Source: Streptosporangiaceae bacterium (GTDB lineage Bacteria > Actinomycetota > Actinomycetes > Streptosporangiales > Streptosporangiaceae). From it: a stretch of 29,421 nucleotides of DNA. The position numbers and the translations under genes were made by a program. The notes beneath the pieces are model-generated. The model ran no database searches and had not been told where the DNA came from. It saw only the letters and a program-made list of their open reading frames with translations. The stretch is taken from the NCBI GenBank assembly GCA_025934635.1, contig JAICWX010000080.1:1-29421 (forward strand), read 5' to 3'. Below are positions 21,541 to 29,421 of this stretch, piece after piece. Every line of letters begins with the position of its first letter. The first letter of the stretch is position 1.

Positions 21541-24093
21541 ATGACGGTTCCGGATTCGCCATCAAGCCGCAGGCATGTGCCTGAGGTATGGGGACAAGTC
21601 CCGCAGCGCAATAGGAACTTTACCGGCCGGGAAGACATCCTGGCCGAGCTCTGGATGCGACGGGAGCAGCCGGCGGGAAAACGGGTCACGGCGGTGGTGC
21701 CGAGCGATCCCTTGCCGCGAGCGCTGCAAGGACTTGGCGGTGTCGGCAAGACGGCCGTCGCTATCGAATACGCCCACCGGCATCAGGCCGACTACGACCT
21801 GGTCTGGTGGATCCGCGCCGATCAGCTTCCGCTCATCCGTTCCTCGCTGGCGGCCCTAGCCGAGCGACTCGGGCTCGACGCGGCGCGAGCCAGCGGAATC
21901 GAGTCGGCGGCCACGGCGGTTCTCGAGGCACTTCGCCGCGGCGAGCCTTACAGCCGCTGGCTGCTGATCTTCGACAACGCGGACGAGCCAGAAGAACTCC
22001 TCGACATCATCCCGCAAGGTCCGGGCGACGTGCTGATAACGTCGCGAAACAACCGCTGGCAGTCTCGATTCGACACCGTGCAGCTGGACGTGTTCGCCCG
22101 CGCCGAGAGCAAGGAATTCCTGATGAAGCGAGCTCCGAGGGAGCTCAGCGAATCAGATGCGGACCGGGTGGCCCACAAGCTCGGCGACCTGCCGCTGGCG
22201 CTGGAACAGGCTGGCGCCGTCCAGGCCGAGGCCAGCATGCCCGTCGACGAGTACCTCCGCTTGATCGACGAGCAGGTGACTCAGATCATGGCCGAGGGTA
22301 AGTCAGTTGAATACCCGATGTCCATGACGGCCGCGTGGCAGGTCACCGTGGCTGCCCTGAACGACCGGCTCCCGGAAGCTCTGAAGCTCTTGCGCTGCTG
22401 CGCGTTCTTCGGCCCGGACCCCATACCGCGCGACGTGTTCCGCCGCGGCACCAAGGCCACCGAGACCCGGATCGGGGAACTGATCGAAGATCCCATCCAG
22501 CTGGCCCGGGCCGTCCGCGAACTCGGACGGTTCGCCCTGGTGAAGATCGACAAGCGGACGCTCTCGGTCCACCGGCTCATCCAGGCCCTGCTCCGGGACG
22601 AACTCGATGAGGTCGAGCAAGCCGACTACCGGCACGAGGTTCACATGATCCTCGCCGCGGCCGCACCAGCGACACCGGATGACAGCAACTTGTGGCCGCG
22701 CTACGACGAACTGGTCGCCCACGTATCCAATCCAGAGACCCAGCTCGCCCAGTGCCGGGAGCCTGCTGTCCGGGCCTTCGCCCTCGATGTCGTGCGCTAT
22801 CTTTTCCTCTCCGGCGACCTCGCTTCCAGCAGGGCCTTCGCTCAGCAATTCATCACCCAATGGAGTCTGGATTCTGGCCCGGAGCATCCTAACGTGCTCG
22901 ACGCCAAGCGCCATCTCGGTAATGCGCTCCGGCAGCTAGGCCGATATCGTGAAGTCTACGACCTCACCGAGGAGACACTAGGGCAAAGTCAGCGCATACT
23001 CGGCGATGACAATCGCCTGACCTTGGTCCTGCGTAACGCTTTCGGCGGAGACATGCGCGCTCAGGGGGACTTCTTCGGGGCGCTGAAGCACGACGAAGAG
23101 AGCCAGCACCTTCAGGAAGCTGTTTTCGGGGGAGAGAGCCCGCAGCTGTACCGAGTACTGAACAACCTGGCCAGCGACTACGGCCGCACGTGTCAGTACG
23201 ACAAGGCAAGAAAACTCTTTCAGAACCTCTACACCGCCATGAGCAAGGCACGGGATGGAGTATCAGCCACCGAGATGCTCTCGACGTGGACTGGACTGGC
23301 CTGGGTCGTGCGATGCTCGGGTAGTTATGCCGAGGCGCGCGACGTCAGCGAAGACGCCCGGGAATACGGAATCGAAAAGCTGCAGCCAGAGCATTACGCG
23401 ACTTCGCGATCTTCTATAGGCTTCTCTATTGCCCTTCGGCTCACTGGAGCCGCAAACGACGAAGCGCTGGAAATAGCCAGAGAAACCTATCATCTCTGTC
23501 AGCAGGCACGCGGGGACAGACACCCAGATACGCTGGCCGCTGCCGTCAACCTGACGAATATCCAGCGGAGCGTGGGCCAAATCGACGAAGCACTCGCGCT
23601 GAGCGAGCAAACGGTGGCTCGCTATCCCGAGGTCTTCGGCCCGGATCACCCGTACGTCTACGGCTGTATCGGGAACCACGCCCTGCTGCTACGTCTGAGG
23701 AAGCGCCCCGGCGAAGCACGCCAGCTCAACGAGCGGGCTCTAGCGGGCCTGGATGACAGGCTAACGCGAGACCACGACTACACCCTCACGGTAGCGATGA
23801 ACCTCGCCAGCGACCTCGCCGAACTGGGCGAGACCGCGCAAGCCAGCACGCTGGGCCAGGATACGCTGGGCCGGCTGCGCCGGATGCTGGGAGCCGACCA
23901 CCCGATCACCATCGCCTGCGCGGCGAACCTGGCTATCGACCTCCGCCGGACAGGAGCCGAGGAGGAAGCAGCCAAGCTGTCGGCCGAAGTGGCCAGCCGG
24001 TACGCCGACACGCTCGGCTCTGACCACCCTGATGCGATGGCAGCGGCAGCCGGTCAGCGGATCAACATCGACTTCGATCCCCCGTTCTTCTGA
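21541..24093 (+). CDS. fxsT: FxSxx-COOH system tetratricopeptide repeat NB-ARC protein (FxsT type)
   Basis: 850-aa STAND protein of the type found with FxSxx-COOH peptide systems. PEVWGQVPQRNRNFTGRED is the characteristic opening. The NB-ARC domain follows with Walker A GLGGVGKTA (about 64-72), YDLVWWIRAD, Walker B WLLIFDNAD, LITSRNNRW, the GDLPLALEQAG motif and a winged-helix region (LSVHRLIQALLRDEL). The C-terminal half is a run of NPHA-style TPR repeats, such as ALSEQTVARYPEVFGPDHPYVYG, TLGQDTLGRLRRMLGADHPITI and the last SDHPDAMAA, ending INIDFDPPFF. ATG at 21541 (MTVPDSPSS) was chosen because it begins close to the conserved part; 21475 is the alternative. It is divergent from the candidate peptide gene and ends four bases from the convergent HExxH gene. 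Confidence 0.85.
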   Translation: MTVPDSPSSRRHVPEVWGQVPQRNRNFTGREDILAELWMRREQPAGKRVTAVVPSDPLPRALQGLGGVGKTAVAIEYAHRHQADYDLVWWIRADQLPLIRSSLAALAERLGLDAARASGIESAATAVLEALRRGEPYSRWLLIFDNADEPEELLDIIPQGPGDVLITSRNNRWQSRFDTVQLDVFARAESKEFLMKRAPRELSESDADRVAHKLGDLPLALEQAGAVQAEASMPVDEYLRLIDEQVTQIMAEGKSVEYPMSMTAAWQVTVAALNDRLPEALKLLRCCAFFGPDPIPRDVFRRGTKATETRIGELIEDPIQLARAVRELGRFALVKIDKRTLSVHRLIQALLRDELDEVEQADYRHEVHMILAAAAPATPDDSNLWPRYDELVAHVSNPETQLAQCREPAVRAFALDVVRYLFLSGDLASSRAFAQQFITQWSLDSGPEHPNVLDAKRHLGNALRQLGRYREVYDLTEETLGQSQRILGDDNRLTLVLRNAFGGDMRAQGDFFGALKHDEESQHLQEAVFGGESPQLYRVLNNLASDYGRTCQYDKARKLFQNLYTAMSKARDGVSATEMLSTWTGLAWVVRCSGSYAEARDVSEDAREYGIEKLQPEHYATSRSSIGFSIALRLTGAANDEALEIARETYHLCQQARGDRHPDTLAAAVNLTNIQRSVGQIDEALALSEQTVARYPEVFGPDHPYVYGCIGNHALLLRLRKRPGEARQLNERALAGLDDRLTRDHDYTLTVAMNLASDLAELGETAQASTLGQDTLGRLRRMLGADHPITIACAANLAIDLRRTGAEEEAAKLSAEVASRYADTLGSDHPDAMAAAAGQRINIDFDPPFF

Positions 24094-24097
24094 TCGC

Positions 24098-25417
24098 TCA
24101 GCCGCGCTCACCGTCAGGGACGGGGCCGTTCGCCGCCTCCCAGTCGGCGAGGTGCTTCGCTGCCCGGTGCCGGGCCAGGGACTCCGCTTCGGGCGAGACG
24201 TGTTCTTCCCGCCAGGTATCCAGCGTCTTGGCCATGCCGTTGACGAAGTCCAGGCCGGTGGCAGTGAGATGCCCGCTCGACTGGAGAGTGCTTACCACCC
24301 GCCTGGCCGCCTCGCGCCACCGGAGGAACTCGGTCTCCGCCCGCAATCTGACCTTGCCCGAAGCCAGCCGGCACTGTCGTCGCCAGAATCCGCTGACGCC
24401 AAGGAAGGCGTAGGCCCCCTGCAGCAGGCCGCCCACCGGTCGCGGGTCGTCCCGCCACGGCGCGTAGTAGCGCCTGCCGTCGTCGGGCAGGGTCAGCGCT
24501 ACGACGTCGAGCAGCGCGGATAGCTTCAGATGCTGCATCTCATGCGCGAACGTCTCCGCGCAGGTGTACGGGTCCGGCGGCTCCGACAGGGCGACCGCGC
24601 CGAATGTGGCCGACGAACTCGAACTGATATGCCCGCCCGGGACGGAGACGAGCGGGACGACGACCGTCACCGCCTGGAGGACTTCCGCGGCGACGTCGGA
24701 GTGATCCGATGCCAGCAGCGGCCACGCCTGCCTCAGGGCATCGCCGAACCTGGTCATGGCGGCCGGACTCAGCCGGGGGGCCAGGTCGGTCGAGGACGGC
24801 ATGCGGAATGAATCGAGGTCATCGATAATCACGTCCAGCGCGCCGACCCGGACGCGACGCAGTCCCTGCCAGCCCGGCGCGTCGCTGTGCACGTCGGCTG
24901 GAATCGTCACTCGCCCTTGCGCGGAGAAGACCTCTGCGTGCGGCTGGCCGCTGCGAGCGACGGCGGCGTCCCCGTATACTCTCGCCCGCCCCAGCGACGG
25001 CAGCATGACAGCTCCGTCTACCGCCTCCACCTCGATCTCGGCCGCCACTCCCGCCCGGATCGCCGCTGCGGCAGCTATCGCACTCAGCCACCCGGGGTCC
25101 GCTCCAGCGAGTTCGGTTCGTTCCTGAGATGGCCCCATAGCGCGCAGCGCCCATGCTCCCACCGAAGGATGCATGATTACCTGGTCGGCGACGGCCGGAT
25201 GCTGCCGCTTCACCTCCGCCAGGAGGGAAAAACCCCGGCGAGCGAGACGTTGCTGCCGGTGGCCCGCGTCTTCGGCCTGACTGACTACTCCGGCCAGCAT
25301 GGTGACGTGCTTGCTGTAGCGCGCCCGGGCGAGGTCACGGATGGCGTCGGGGCCGCCTCCGCCCGCCGCGAGAGCATCGAATGCAGATCGCGGGATCGAG
25401 TGGTAATTCGAGTTCAA
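24098..25417 (-). CDS. HExxH-motif peptide-modification protein (putative 2-oxoglutarate-dependent beta-hydroxylase)
   Basis: 439-aa protein of the HExxH family encoded beside FxsB-type maturases (in some genomes fused to them). The opening HSIPRSAFDALAAGGGGPDAI and ARYSKHVTML are typical. The metal motif is HEMQH (292-296) in CAETFAHEMQHLKLSALLD, followed by YYAPWRDDPRPVGGLLQGAYAFLGVSGFWRR. Family members have been proposed as iron/2-oxoglutarate peptide hydroxylases rather than proteases; that assignment is from general knowledge. The start is TTG at 25417, overlapping the radical SAM stop as TTGA, so translation is coupled. It likely acts on the same precursor as the radical SAM enzyme. 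Confidence 0.8.
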   Translation of the reverse strand: MNSNYHSIPRSAFDALAAGGGGPDAIRDLARARYSKHVTMLAGVVSQAEDAGHRQQRLARRGFSLLAEVKRQHPAVADQVIMHPSVGAWALRAMGPSQERTELAGADPGWLSAIAAAAAIRAGVAAEIEVEAVDGAVMLPSLGRARVYGDAAVARSGQPHAEVFSAQGRVTIPADVHSDAPGWQGLRRVRVGALDVIIDDLDSFRMPSSTDLAPRLSPAAMTRFGDALRQAWPLLASDHSDVAAEVLQAVTVVVPLVSVPGGHISSSSSATFGAVALSEPPDPYTCAETFAHEMQHLKLSALLDVVALTLPDDGRRYYAPWRDDPRPVGGLLQGAYAFLGVSGFWRRQCRLASGKVRLRAETEFLRWREAARRVVSTLQSSGHLTATGLDFVNGMAKTLDTWREEHVSPEAESLARHRAAKHLADWEAANGPVPDGERG

Positions 25418-26631
25418 TCAGCGACCGTTTTCTCAGAATGCTTGATGATATCAGCTCGCATGACCTGGTAGATATGACGGATGAGGCGCATGAGATCCGG
25501 GCAATAGACTGAAGGGTTAGCAAATCCATTACCAGGCCGGTACCGGTGTGCATAGAGGCCGCCGCCGCACACGTTCTTGATAGCGCAAGCCTGGCATTCG
25601 GCACACAGCGCTCCCGGTCCGAGCTGCCGGGCTACCATCCCGGGAAGGAGCATCGCCGCGTCGAACTCGTCATGCGCGACATGGAGGTCGGTATGAGCCG
25701 CCCCGGAGAAAGCGATCTTCAGCGTGTCAGCCTGCTCGATGGCACCATCCGTCTCGATGACGATCATCTGCGATGACGCCAGCCCCACTCCCTCGGCCGA
25801 AGACTTAGCACCCAGAATCAGGCTCATGATGCCCTCAAATAGCCGGATGCCAGGAGCTGGCGATTTATACCAGTGATCGAAGATCGTGATCAGCCAATCG
25901 GCATAAGGTGTCTCGGCGGCATCAGGGATCCGGCCCGGCGGCGGGGATTCCCATGTCCCGTGCGGCAGCAGGAAATCGATTTTCGGTGGATCATAGGAAG
26001 CAAGTGCCTCATATGTCGCGAGCGGATCATTGCGGAGATCTATCGTGCAGAGCAAGCCCGCGAAGAGGTGCCGGAACGACGGCTGCATTAATCTATGCAC
26101 TCCCGCCGAGGCCGCGGCATGGCTCCCGCGGCCACTGGGAAACCGCCGGTGGCGATTGTGGGCCTCGGAATCACCGTCAAGGCTGACACCCACCCGGATC
26201 CCGAGGTCGCAGAAAAGTCGCAGGTACGATTCGTCAAGGCCGACGGCGTTAGTCTGGATGCGCGCGTTCACCTCCACATCCGGGCCGGCCGCTTTTCTGG
26301 TTACTTCCACAATGTGGGAAATGAGGTCACGTCCGGCGAGGAGGGGCTCCCCGCCGTGCAGTATCAACGCGACGCTCGGGAGTCCGTGCGCCCGGGCATG
26401 CTCTCCAATCCGCTGGGCCGTGCACTCAGCAATCTCCGGGGACATCCGCCGGGGCTGGCCACGCCAGGACTGGTCGGCCATCTCGTACATATAGCAGTAG
26501 TCGCAGGCCAGATCGCACCTGCTGTGGATCTTAACCACGAAATCACGGAAGGGAATGGGCCGCCAACCGCTGGCCATGAGAGCTGAAACGTCAAGGGTCA
26601 ACGGCCATTCAAGCGTGGGCTTCGGCCCCAT
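25414..26631 (-). CDS. fxsB: FxsB-type radical SAM/SPASM peptide maturase
   Basis: Radical SAM enzyme that installs a cyclophane crosslink on a ribosomal peptide; 405 aa from the ATG at 26631. FRDFVVKIHSRCDLACDYCYMYEMADQSW carries the radical SAM cluster motif CxxxCxxC (C39, C43, C46) in the form seen in the FxsB family. GGEPL (93-97) binds S-adenosylmethionine, and SLDGDSEAHNRHRRF is a further core motif. The SPASM-domain cysteines are C343, C346, C349, C355 and C377 (CAECQACAIKNVCGGGLYAHRY...YCPDL). No clear ribosome site is seen; upstream in-frame codons and a GTG nearby are alternatives. The HExxH gene overlaps its end, and a small unknown gene lies 26 bp upstream in the same direction. 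Confidence 0.9.
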   Translation of the reverse strand: MGPKPTLEWPLTLDVSALMASGWRPIPFRDFVVKIHSRCDLACDYCYMYEMADQSWRGQPRRMSPEIAECTAQRIGEHARAHGLPSVALILHGGEPLLAGRDLISHIVEVTRKAAGPDVEVNARIQTNAVGLDESYLRLFCDLGIRVGVSLDGDSEAHNRHRRFPSGRGSHAAASAGVHRLMQPSFRHLFAGLLCTIDLRNDPLATYEALASYDPPKIDFLLPHGTWESPPPGRIPDAAETPYADWLITIFDHWYKSPAPGIRLFEGIMSLILGAKSSAEGVGLASSQMIVIETDGAIEQADTLKIAFSGAAHTDLHVAHDEFDAAMLLPGMVARQLGPGALCAECQACAIKNVCGGGLYAHRYRPGNGFANPSVYCPDLMRLIRHIYQVMRADIIKHSEKTVAD

Positions 26632-26657
26632 AATGTGATTAAACCACACGGAGCTAG

Positions 26658-26828
26658 TTAGTAAAGTTCCGCGGCCATACGCTTCGCCACATCCGTCACT
26701 GCACCAGCTAGGTTCGCATCCACATGCCAAAGAACTCTATAATCACATGCAACTTCGTTGCTGTGCCTGCTCACCTGGCACGCAAATTGGAAGATGTAAT
26801 ATTTTTCTCCTCCTGCCTCATCCGACAC
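26658..26828 (-). CDS. Small protein of unknown function directly upstream of the radical SAM gene
   Basis: 56 aa from GTG at 26828 (an in-frame TTG at 26852 would add eight residues). The sequence MSDEAGGEKYYIFQFACQ, then YRVLWHVDANLAGAVTDVAKRMAAELY, has an even, protein-like composition and ends in an amphipathic helix. The stop is 26 bp before the radical SAM ATG on the same strand, so it may be the first gene of that operon. No ribosome site and only about half G/C at third positions weaken the case. It could be an alternative precursor or an accessory protein; it does not end in FxSxx. Confidence 0.4.
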   Translation of the reverse strand: MSDEAGGEKYYIFQFACQVSRHSNEVACDYRVLWHVDANLAGAVTDVAKRMAAELY

Positions 26829-27222
26829 GATACAGAAAATAACCAGGCACAAGCCGACCTATTTACGATTAATTAGCGGCGCTTAATTCTTTGCCACTAT
26901 CGTTTATCGCTAAACCAGTCCTCGAGAATACAGCCTGGGCTTAACCGCCAGCGGTTAGCTGTATACCAAAACTGGAAAACGACGCCAAAACCGGGCAAAT
27001 AACTAACAGCCGCCCAAACATGCCGCCCGCTAGCGCCGGGCATCATCCGGACATCAGTGACGGGCACGTCACGATTCTGAAACGATGCCCGGGTTGGCCC
27101 TCCCGAAGGGCGATAGGGTGCAGTGTGGCATAGGCGTGTCGCCACGTTCTGTAATCAAACGAGGGCTGCTTTGGGTATCGTAACCTTAAATTTGGCCTGT
27201 TCGAGGAGAAATTTAGCAGCTG
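26829..27222. other. Lower-GC gap between the maturase operon and the MFS gene
   Basis: About 390 bases without a gene that can be supported. It contains the inverted repeat TAACCGC-CA-GCGGTTA (26942-26957), a small hairpin GCCCT-cccga-AGGGC (27097-27111) and an AT-rich stretch near 26860-26910. A minus-strand reading frame at 26897-27145, rich in Trp and Phe, has weak codon bias and no ribosome site. The segment should hold divergent promoters for the maturase operon and the MFS gene. Confidence 0.5.
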
Positions 27223-29199
27223 ATGTCCGAACCAGACCCTCATCCTGCGACTACTCAGAGTCACCGCTACTCTGCAGTTCACGGACGCCCCTTCCGGTTG
27301 CTGCTAGCGGGGTCATCGGTGTCGCTGCTGGGTACGCGAATAAGCACGATCGCGTTCCCGATGCTGGTCTTGTGGATAACGCATTCGCCAGTCGCCGCCG
27401 GCTGGACGGCGTTCGCCGCTACCGCCCCCAGCGTCCTGGTTTACGTACCAGCCGGCGCCCTCGTCGACGTCTGGCCGCCGCGACGCGTGATGCTGATCAG
27501 CGAGTTCGGCCGCGGCCTCGCTCTGCTTACCGTAGTCATCGCTCTGCTGCTGGGGAAGGCGTTCCTGCCCCTGCTGATCGGGGCGGCAGTCATTGAAGAA
27601 ATTCTCGAGGTCTTCTCGACGCTGGCGGAAAGACGCTATGTAGGCTCCCTCGTCCAGCACGATCAGGCGTCATCCGCACTTGTACGGATGGAAGCCCGGA
27701 CCCATGTCATGGTATTGGCGGGCCGGCCGCTCGGCGGTATTCTTTTTGCCGCCGGTCCTCTTTTTCCCTTCATTGCCGATATGATTTCTTTTATCGTATC
27801 CGTAGGTACTCTTATTGCAATTAAGGGCGAGCAGGCGGTCAAATTTTTCACGTCGTTCCCAGGAACGACATTCTTGCGGCGAAACCTTCCCCCGTCCACG
27901 GGGCGAACAGGCGAAGAGGTAATTGACCAGACGCGCCCCAAGGCTTCGTGGGATGGCCTGTGGAAAGATATTGCCCGAGGTATCGAATGGCTTCGCAGCG
28001 ACCGTTTTACTTGTGTCAGTATATTGCTTTCGGCTGGAACCACACTCATCTGCCAGGCCTTGATAATGATCTTCCTTGCTTATGCGAGTGATCGGCACCT
28101 GCCATCTTTCATGATTGGAATAGCCCTCGCCGCATCAGGCTTCGGCGGTACTGCTGGGTCAGCGCTAGCAGCTCGCCTGCCCGCCCCCACTAGGTACAAT
28201 TGGACATTGACCCGGATAATCGCGTGGGCCATATCAATCGGCGTACTCGTAGCACCCTATGAATTGCAGTTCATGCCATCCGGAGATTTTCTATTTCTTC
28301 GCTTCGCGATCGTGATGTCTCTCCTGGGTTTCACCGGGGCGCTAGGAAATGTTGAACTCGGCACCTACCTTATCCAGAATGCACCGGTCGAAATGCTTGC
28401 CCGGGTGACCAGCATCGGCCGCCTGATGTCCTTCGGGGCATGCGCCGTCGGGCCGGTCCTTGGCGGGTTGATAATTCAGCGTTACAAGATTCTCGGCGCA
28501 GTCCTAGTACTGTCTGCAGCTATAATGATAATTTCCGTATTGTCGCTGCTGCTACCCTCCGCACAAACAAACAAGAGCCGTATCAGCAAATTCGCAGCCC
28601 TCGCACTGAAGACTGCGAAATCGGCGATGACGGGGGTCGGTCCTGGATTCAAAATTTCCTCGCTCCCTGGCCCTACCCTGATGGCGCAGGTAGGGGATGG
28701 TCTTTCAGAATCCGCGAAACAATCCGTCACCTGCTCAAGCGGCGCGCTAGCTGCCTCTGTTTGGGACCCGGCTAGGCAGGCTGACGCTACGACCGCACCG
28801 GACACCGGCGATGAACTAGTCGCCGCGAATCACGCCCCTAGCCAGCGGGACATCACCGGACTGAGCGCAGCGGGTGAGAACGCCGAGACGCCGAGAACTG
28901 CGCGGCGTCCGAAGCGGTTCCGGAAGGGCAGATGCGCGGCCGGCGCCGTCCGGCCGGTCGGCGACGACGACAGCGCTCTGAAGACGCGTCACAGCCACGC
29001 CATCGGCGCGGCGCCGGCCGGGGACTTTGCGTCTAGCCAGCGACTTGGCCAGGAAACCCCGGGCTCGTCAGCTGACGACCATCAGCATGCCGACTGGCCG
29101 GCCGAAGGTCACACCGCTGACTACACAGCAGCGGCCGCCCCGGTATCCGATCTCGAACCGGCCGGTTCCCGGGCAGCGCCGGCGATGCAGCCCGCCTGA
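27223..29199 (+). CDS. MFS transporter with long hydrophilic C-terminal extension
   Basis: Major facilitator superfamily exporter of the MFS_3/enterobactin-exporter type. About twelve membrane segments lie between residues 24 and 445: FRLLLAGSSVSLLGTRIS at the start, the loop LVDVWPPRRVMLISEFGRG (motif A region), and a central loop of about 65 residues (200-262). From about 448 to 658 it is followed by a hydrophilic tail rich in Ala, Ser, Asp, Arg and Pro with no recognised domain. ATG at 27223 has GAGGAG 14 bases upstream, an unusually long spacing. Codon bias is weaker than in the left half of the window up to about 28800, after which it becomes GC-rich again. It may export the product of the neighbouring peptide-modification genes (inference). 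Confidence 0.85.
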   Translation: MSEPDPHPATTQSHRYSAVHGRPFRLLLAGSSVSLLGTRISTIAFPMLVLWITHSPVAAGWTAFAATAPSVLVYVPAGALVDVWPPRRVMLISEFGRGLALLTVVIALLLGKAFLPLLIGAAVIEEILEVFSTLAERRYVGSLVQHDQASSALVRMEARTHVMVLAGRPLGGILFAAGPLFPFIADMISFIVSVGTLIAIKGEQAVKFFTSFPGTTFLRRNLPPSTGRTGEEVIDQTRPKASWDGLWKDIARGIEWLRSDRFTCVSILLSAGTTLICQALIMIFLAYASDRHLPSFMIGIALAASGFGGTAGSALAARLPAPTRYNWTLTRIIAWAISIGVLVAPYELQFMPSGDFLFLRFAIVMSLLGFTGALGNVELGTYLIQNAPVEMLARVTSIGRLMSFGACAVGPVLGGLIIQRYKILGAVLVLSAAIMIISVLSLLLPSAQTNKSRISKFAALALKTAKSAMTGVGPGFKISSLPGPTLMAQVGDGLSESAKQSVTCSSGALAASVWDPARQADATTAPDTGDELVAANHAPSQRDITGLSAAGENAETPRTARRPKRFRKGRCAAGAVRPVGDDDSALKTRHSHAIGAAPAGDFASSQRLGQETPGSSADDHQHADWPAEGHTADYTAAAAPVSDLEPAGSRAAPAMQPA

Positions 29200-29232
29200 C
29201 GGGCACCCGAGGCCAGCTGGGGTCAGAAACAC

Positions 29233-29267
29233 AATGACCCTGAACCTGCATCAGGTTCAGGGTCATT
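29233..29267. terminator. Strong bidirectional terminator
   Basis: A perfect 16-bp stem, AATGACCCTGAACCTG (29233-29248), with loop CAT and its exact complement (29252-29267), followed by T on the plus strand and GTGTTT on the minus strand. It lies 33 bp after the MFS stop and 15 bp beyond the 3' end of the tRNA gene, so it can serve both. Confidence 0.92.
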
Positions 29268-29281
29268 TCGATGTGCCTGGG

Positions 29282-29354
29282 TAGCCCCGACCGGATTCGA
29301 ACCGGCGTTACCGCCTTGAGAGGGCGGCGTCCTAGGCCTCTAGACGACGGGGCC
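29282..29354 (-). tRNA. tRNA-Glu (anticodon CTC)
   Basis: The minus strand folds as a 73-base tRNA. The acceptor stem is GGCCCCG/CGGGGCT (first pair G-U), the D arm includes CTAGAGGCCTAGG, the anticodon stem CCGCC/GGCGG encloses loop CTCTCAA with anticodon CTC, which reads GAG (Glu), and the T arm is CCGGTTCGAATCCGG. CCA is not encoded. No second copy of its 3' end is seen in the window, so an integration site cannot be claimed. Confidence 0.95.
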
Positions 29355-29421
29355 GTGCACTGTCTCATCAACACCGTGTACTGCATAGTCCGGAGTGAGC
29401 GCGGGCGCATGGCGTCCGCGC

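Noticed and set aside
24114..24458. Minus-strand frame inside the HExxH gene
   Set aside because: It is a shifted frame of the HExxH gene with Arg/Gly-rich shadow composition.
26897..27145. 82-residue minus-strand frame rich in Trp and Phe, considered as another precursor peptide
   Set aside because: No ribosome site, weak codon bias, no FxSxx-like end and no supported start.
29399..29421. Inverted repeat at the window end (GCGCGGGCGC-ATG-GCGTCCGCGC)
   Set aside because: It folds with one G-U pair, but the context is cut by the window edge, so no role can be assigned.

Overview
The window is about 29.4 kb of very GC-rich DNA with actinomycete features: strong G/C bias at third codon positions, many GTG starts, overlapping GTGA/ATGA gene junctions, a canonical IdeR/DmdR-type iron box, a MocR regulator and an FxSxx-type peptide-modification locus. 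It is most likely a chromosomal piece of a filamentous actinomycete. The genus cannot be told from sequence reading alone.

Layout. (1) 1-2344: the 3' part of a TrpB2-type tryptophan synthase beta gene, converging on and overlapping a class I DAHP synthase gene that has a 14-bp inverted repeat in its leader. (2) 2499-9513: an iron-regulated operon of ATP-grasp ligase, two IucA/IucC-type NIS synthetases and a fold-type III PLP decarboxylase. Content and order match vibrioferrin pvsA-pvsB-pvsD-pvsE, without the pvsC exporter. A sucrase/ferredoxin-like Fe-S protein gene follows. (3) 9424-12638: a B3/B4-domain gene and an EamA transporter gene, divergent from a MocR-type regulator. (4) 12693-18407: housekeeping-like genes: LapA-domain membrane protein, lytic transglycosylase with a His/Gly/Lys tail, DJ-1/PfpI protein, M24 peptidase-fold protein, GH20 hexosaminidase, a small unknown protein and a class II glutamine amidotransferase.

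(5) 18450-29199: an accessory block, partly of lower GC. It holds a coiled-coil protein, a 16-codon gene stub that looks truncated, an nSTAND-type NTPase with TPR repeats that lacks a normal start codon, a previously unlisted 55-aa peptide gene with a strong ribosome binding site, an NB-ARC/TPR protein of the FxSxx-COOH system (FxsT type), a HExxH protein (putative 2-oxoglutarate-dependent peptide beta-hydroxylase), an FxsB-type radical SAM/SPASM peptide maturase, a small unknown gene just upstream of it and an MFS exporter with a 200-residue hydrophilic tail. A near-perfect bidirectional terminator and tRNA-Glu(CTC) close the window.

The most interesting unit is 19025-29199. It reads as a ribosomally made, radical-SAM-crosslinked and possibly hydroxylated peptide system. 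The probable precursor (21125-21292, minus strand) ends in an aromatic-rich FxSxx-like tail and sits between two STAND NTPase genes in a structured divergent control region. The link of peptide, maturases, STAND proteins and exporter is inferred from family knowledge and gene order.
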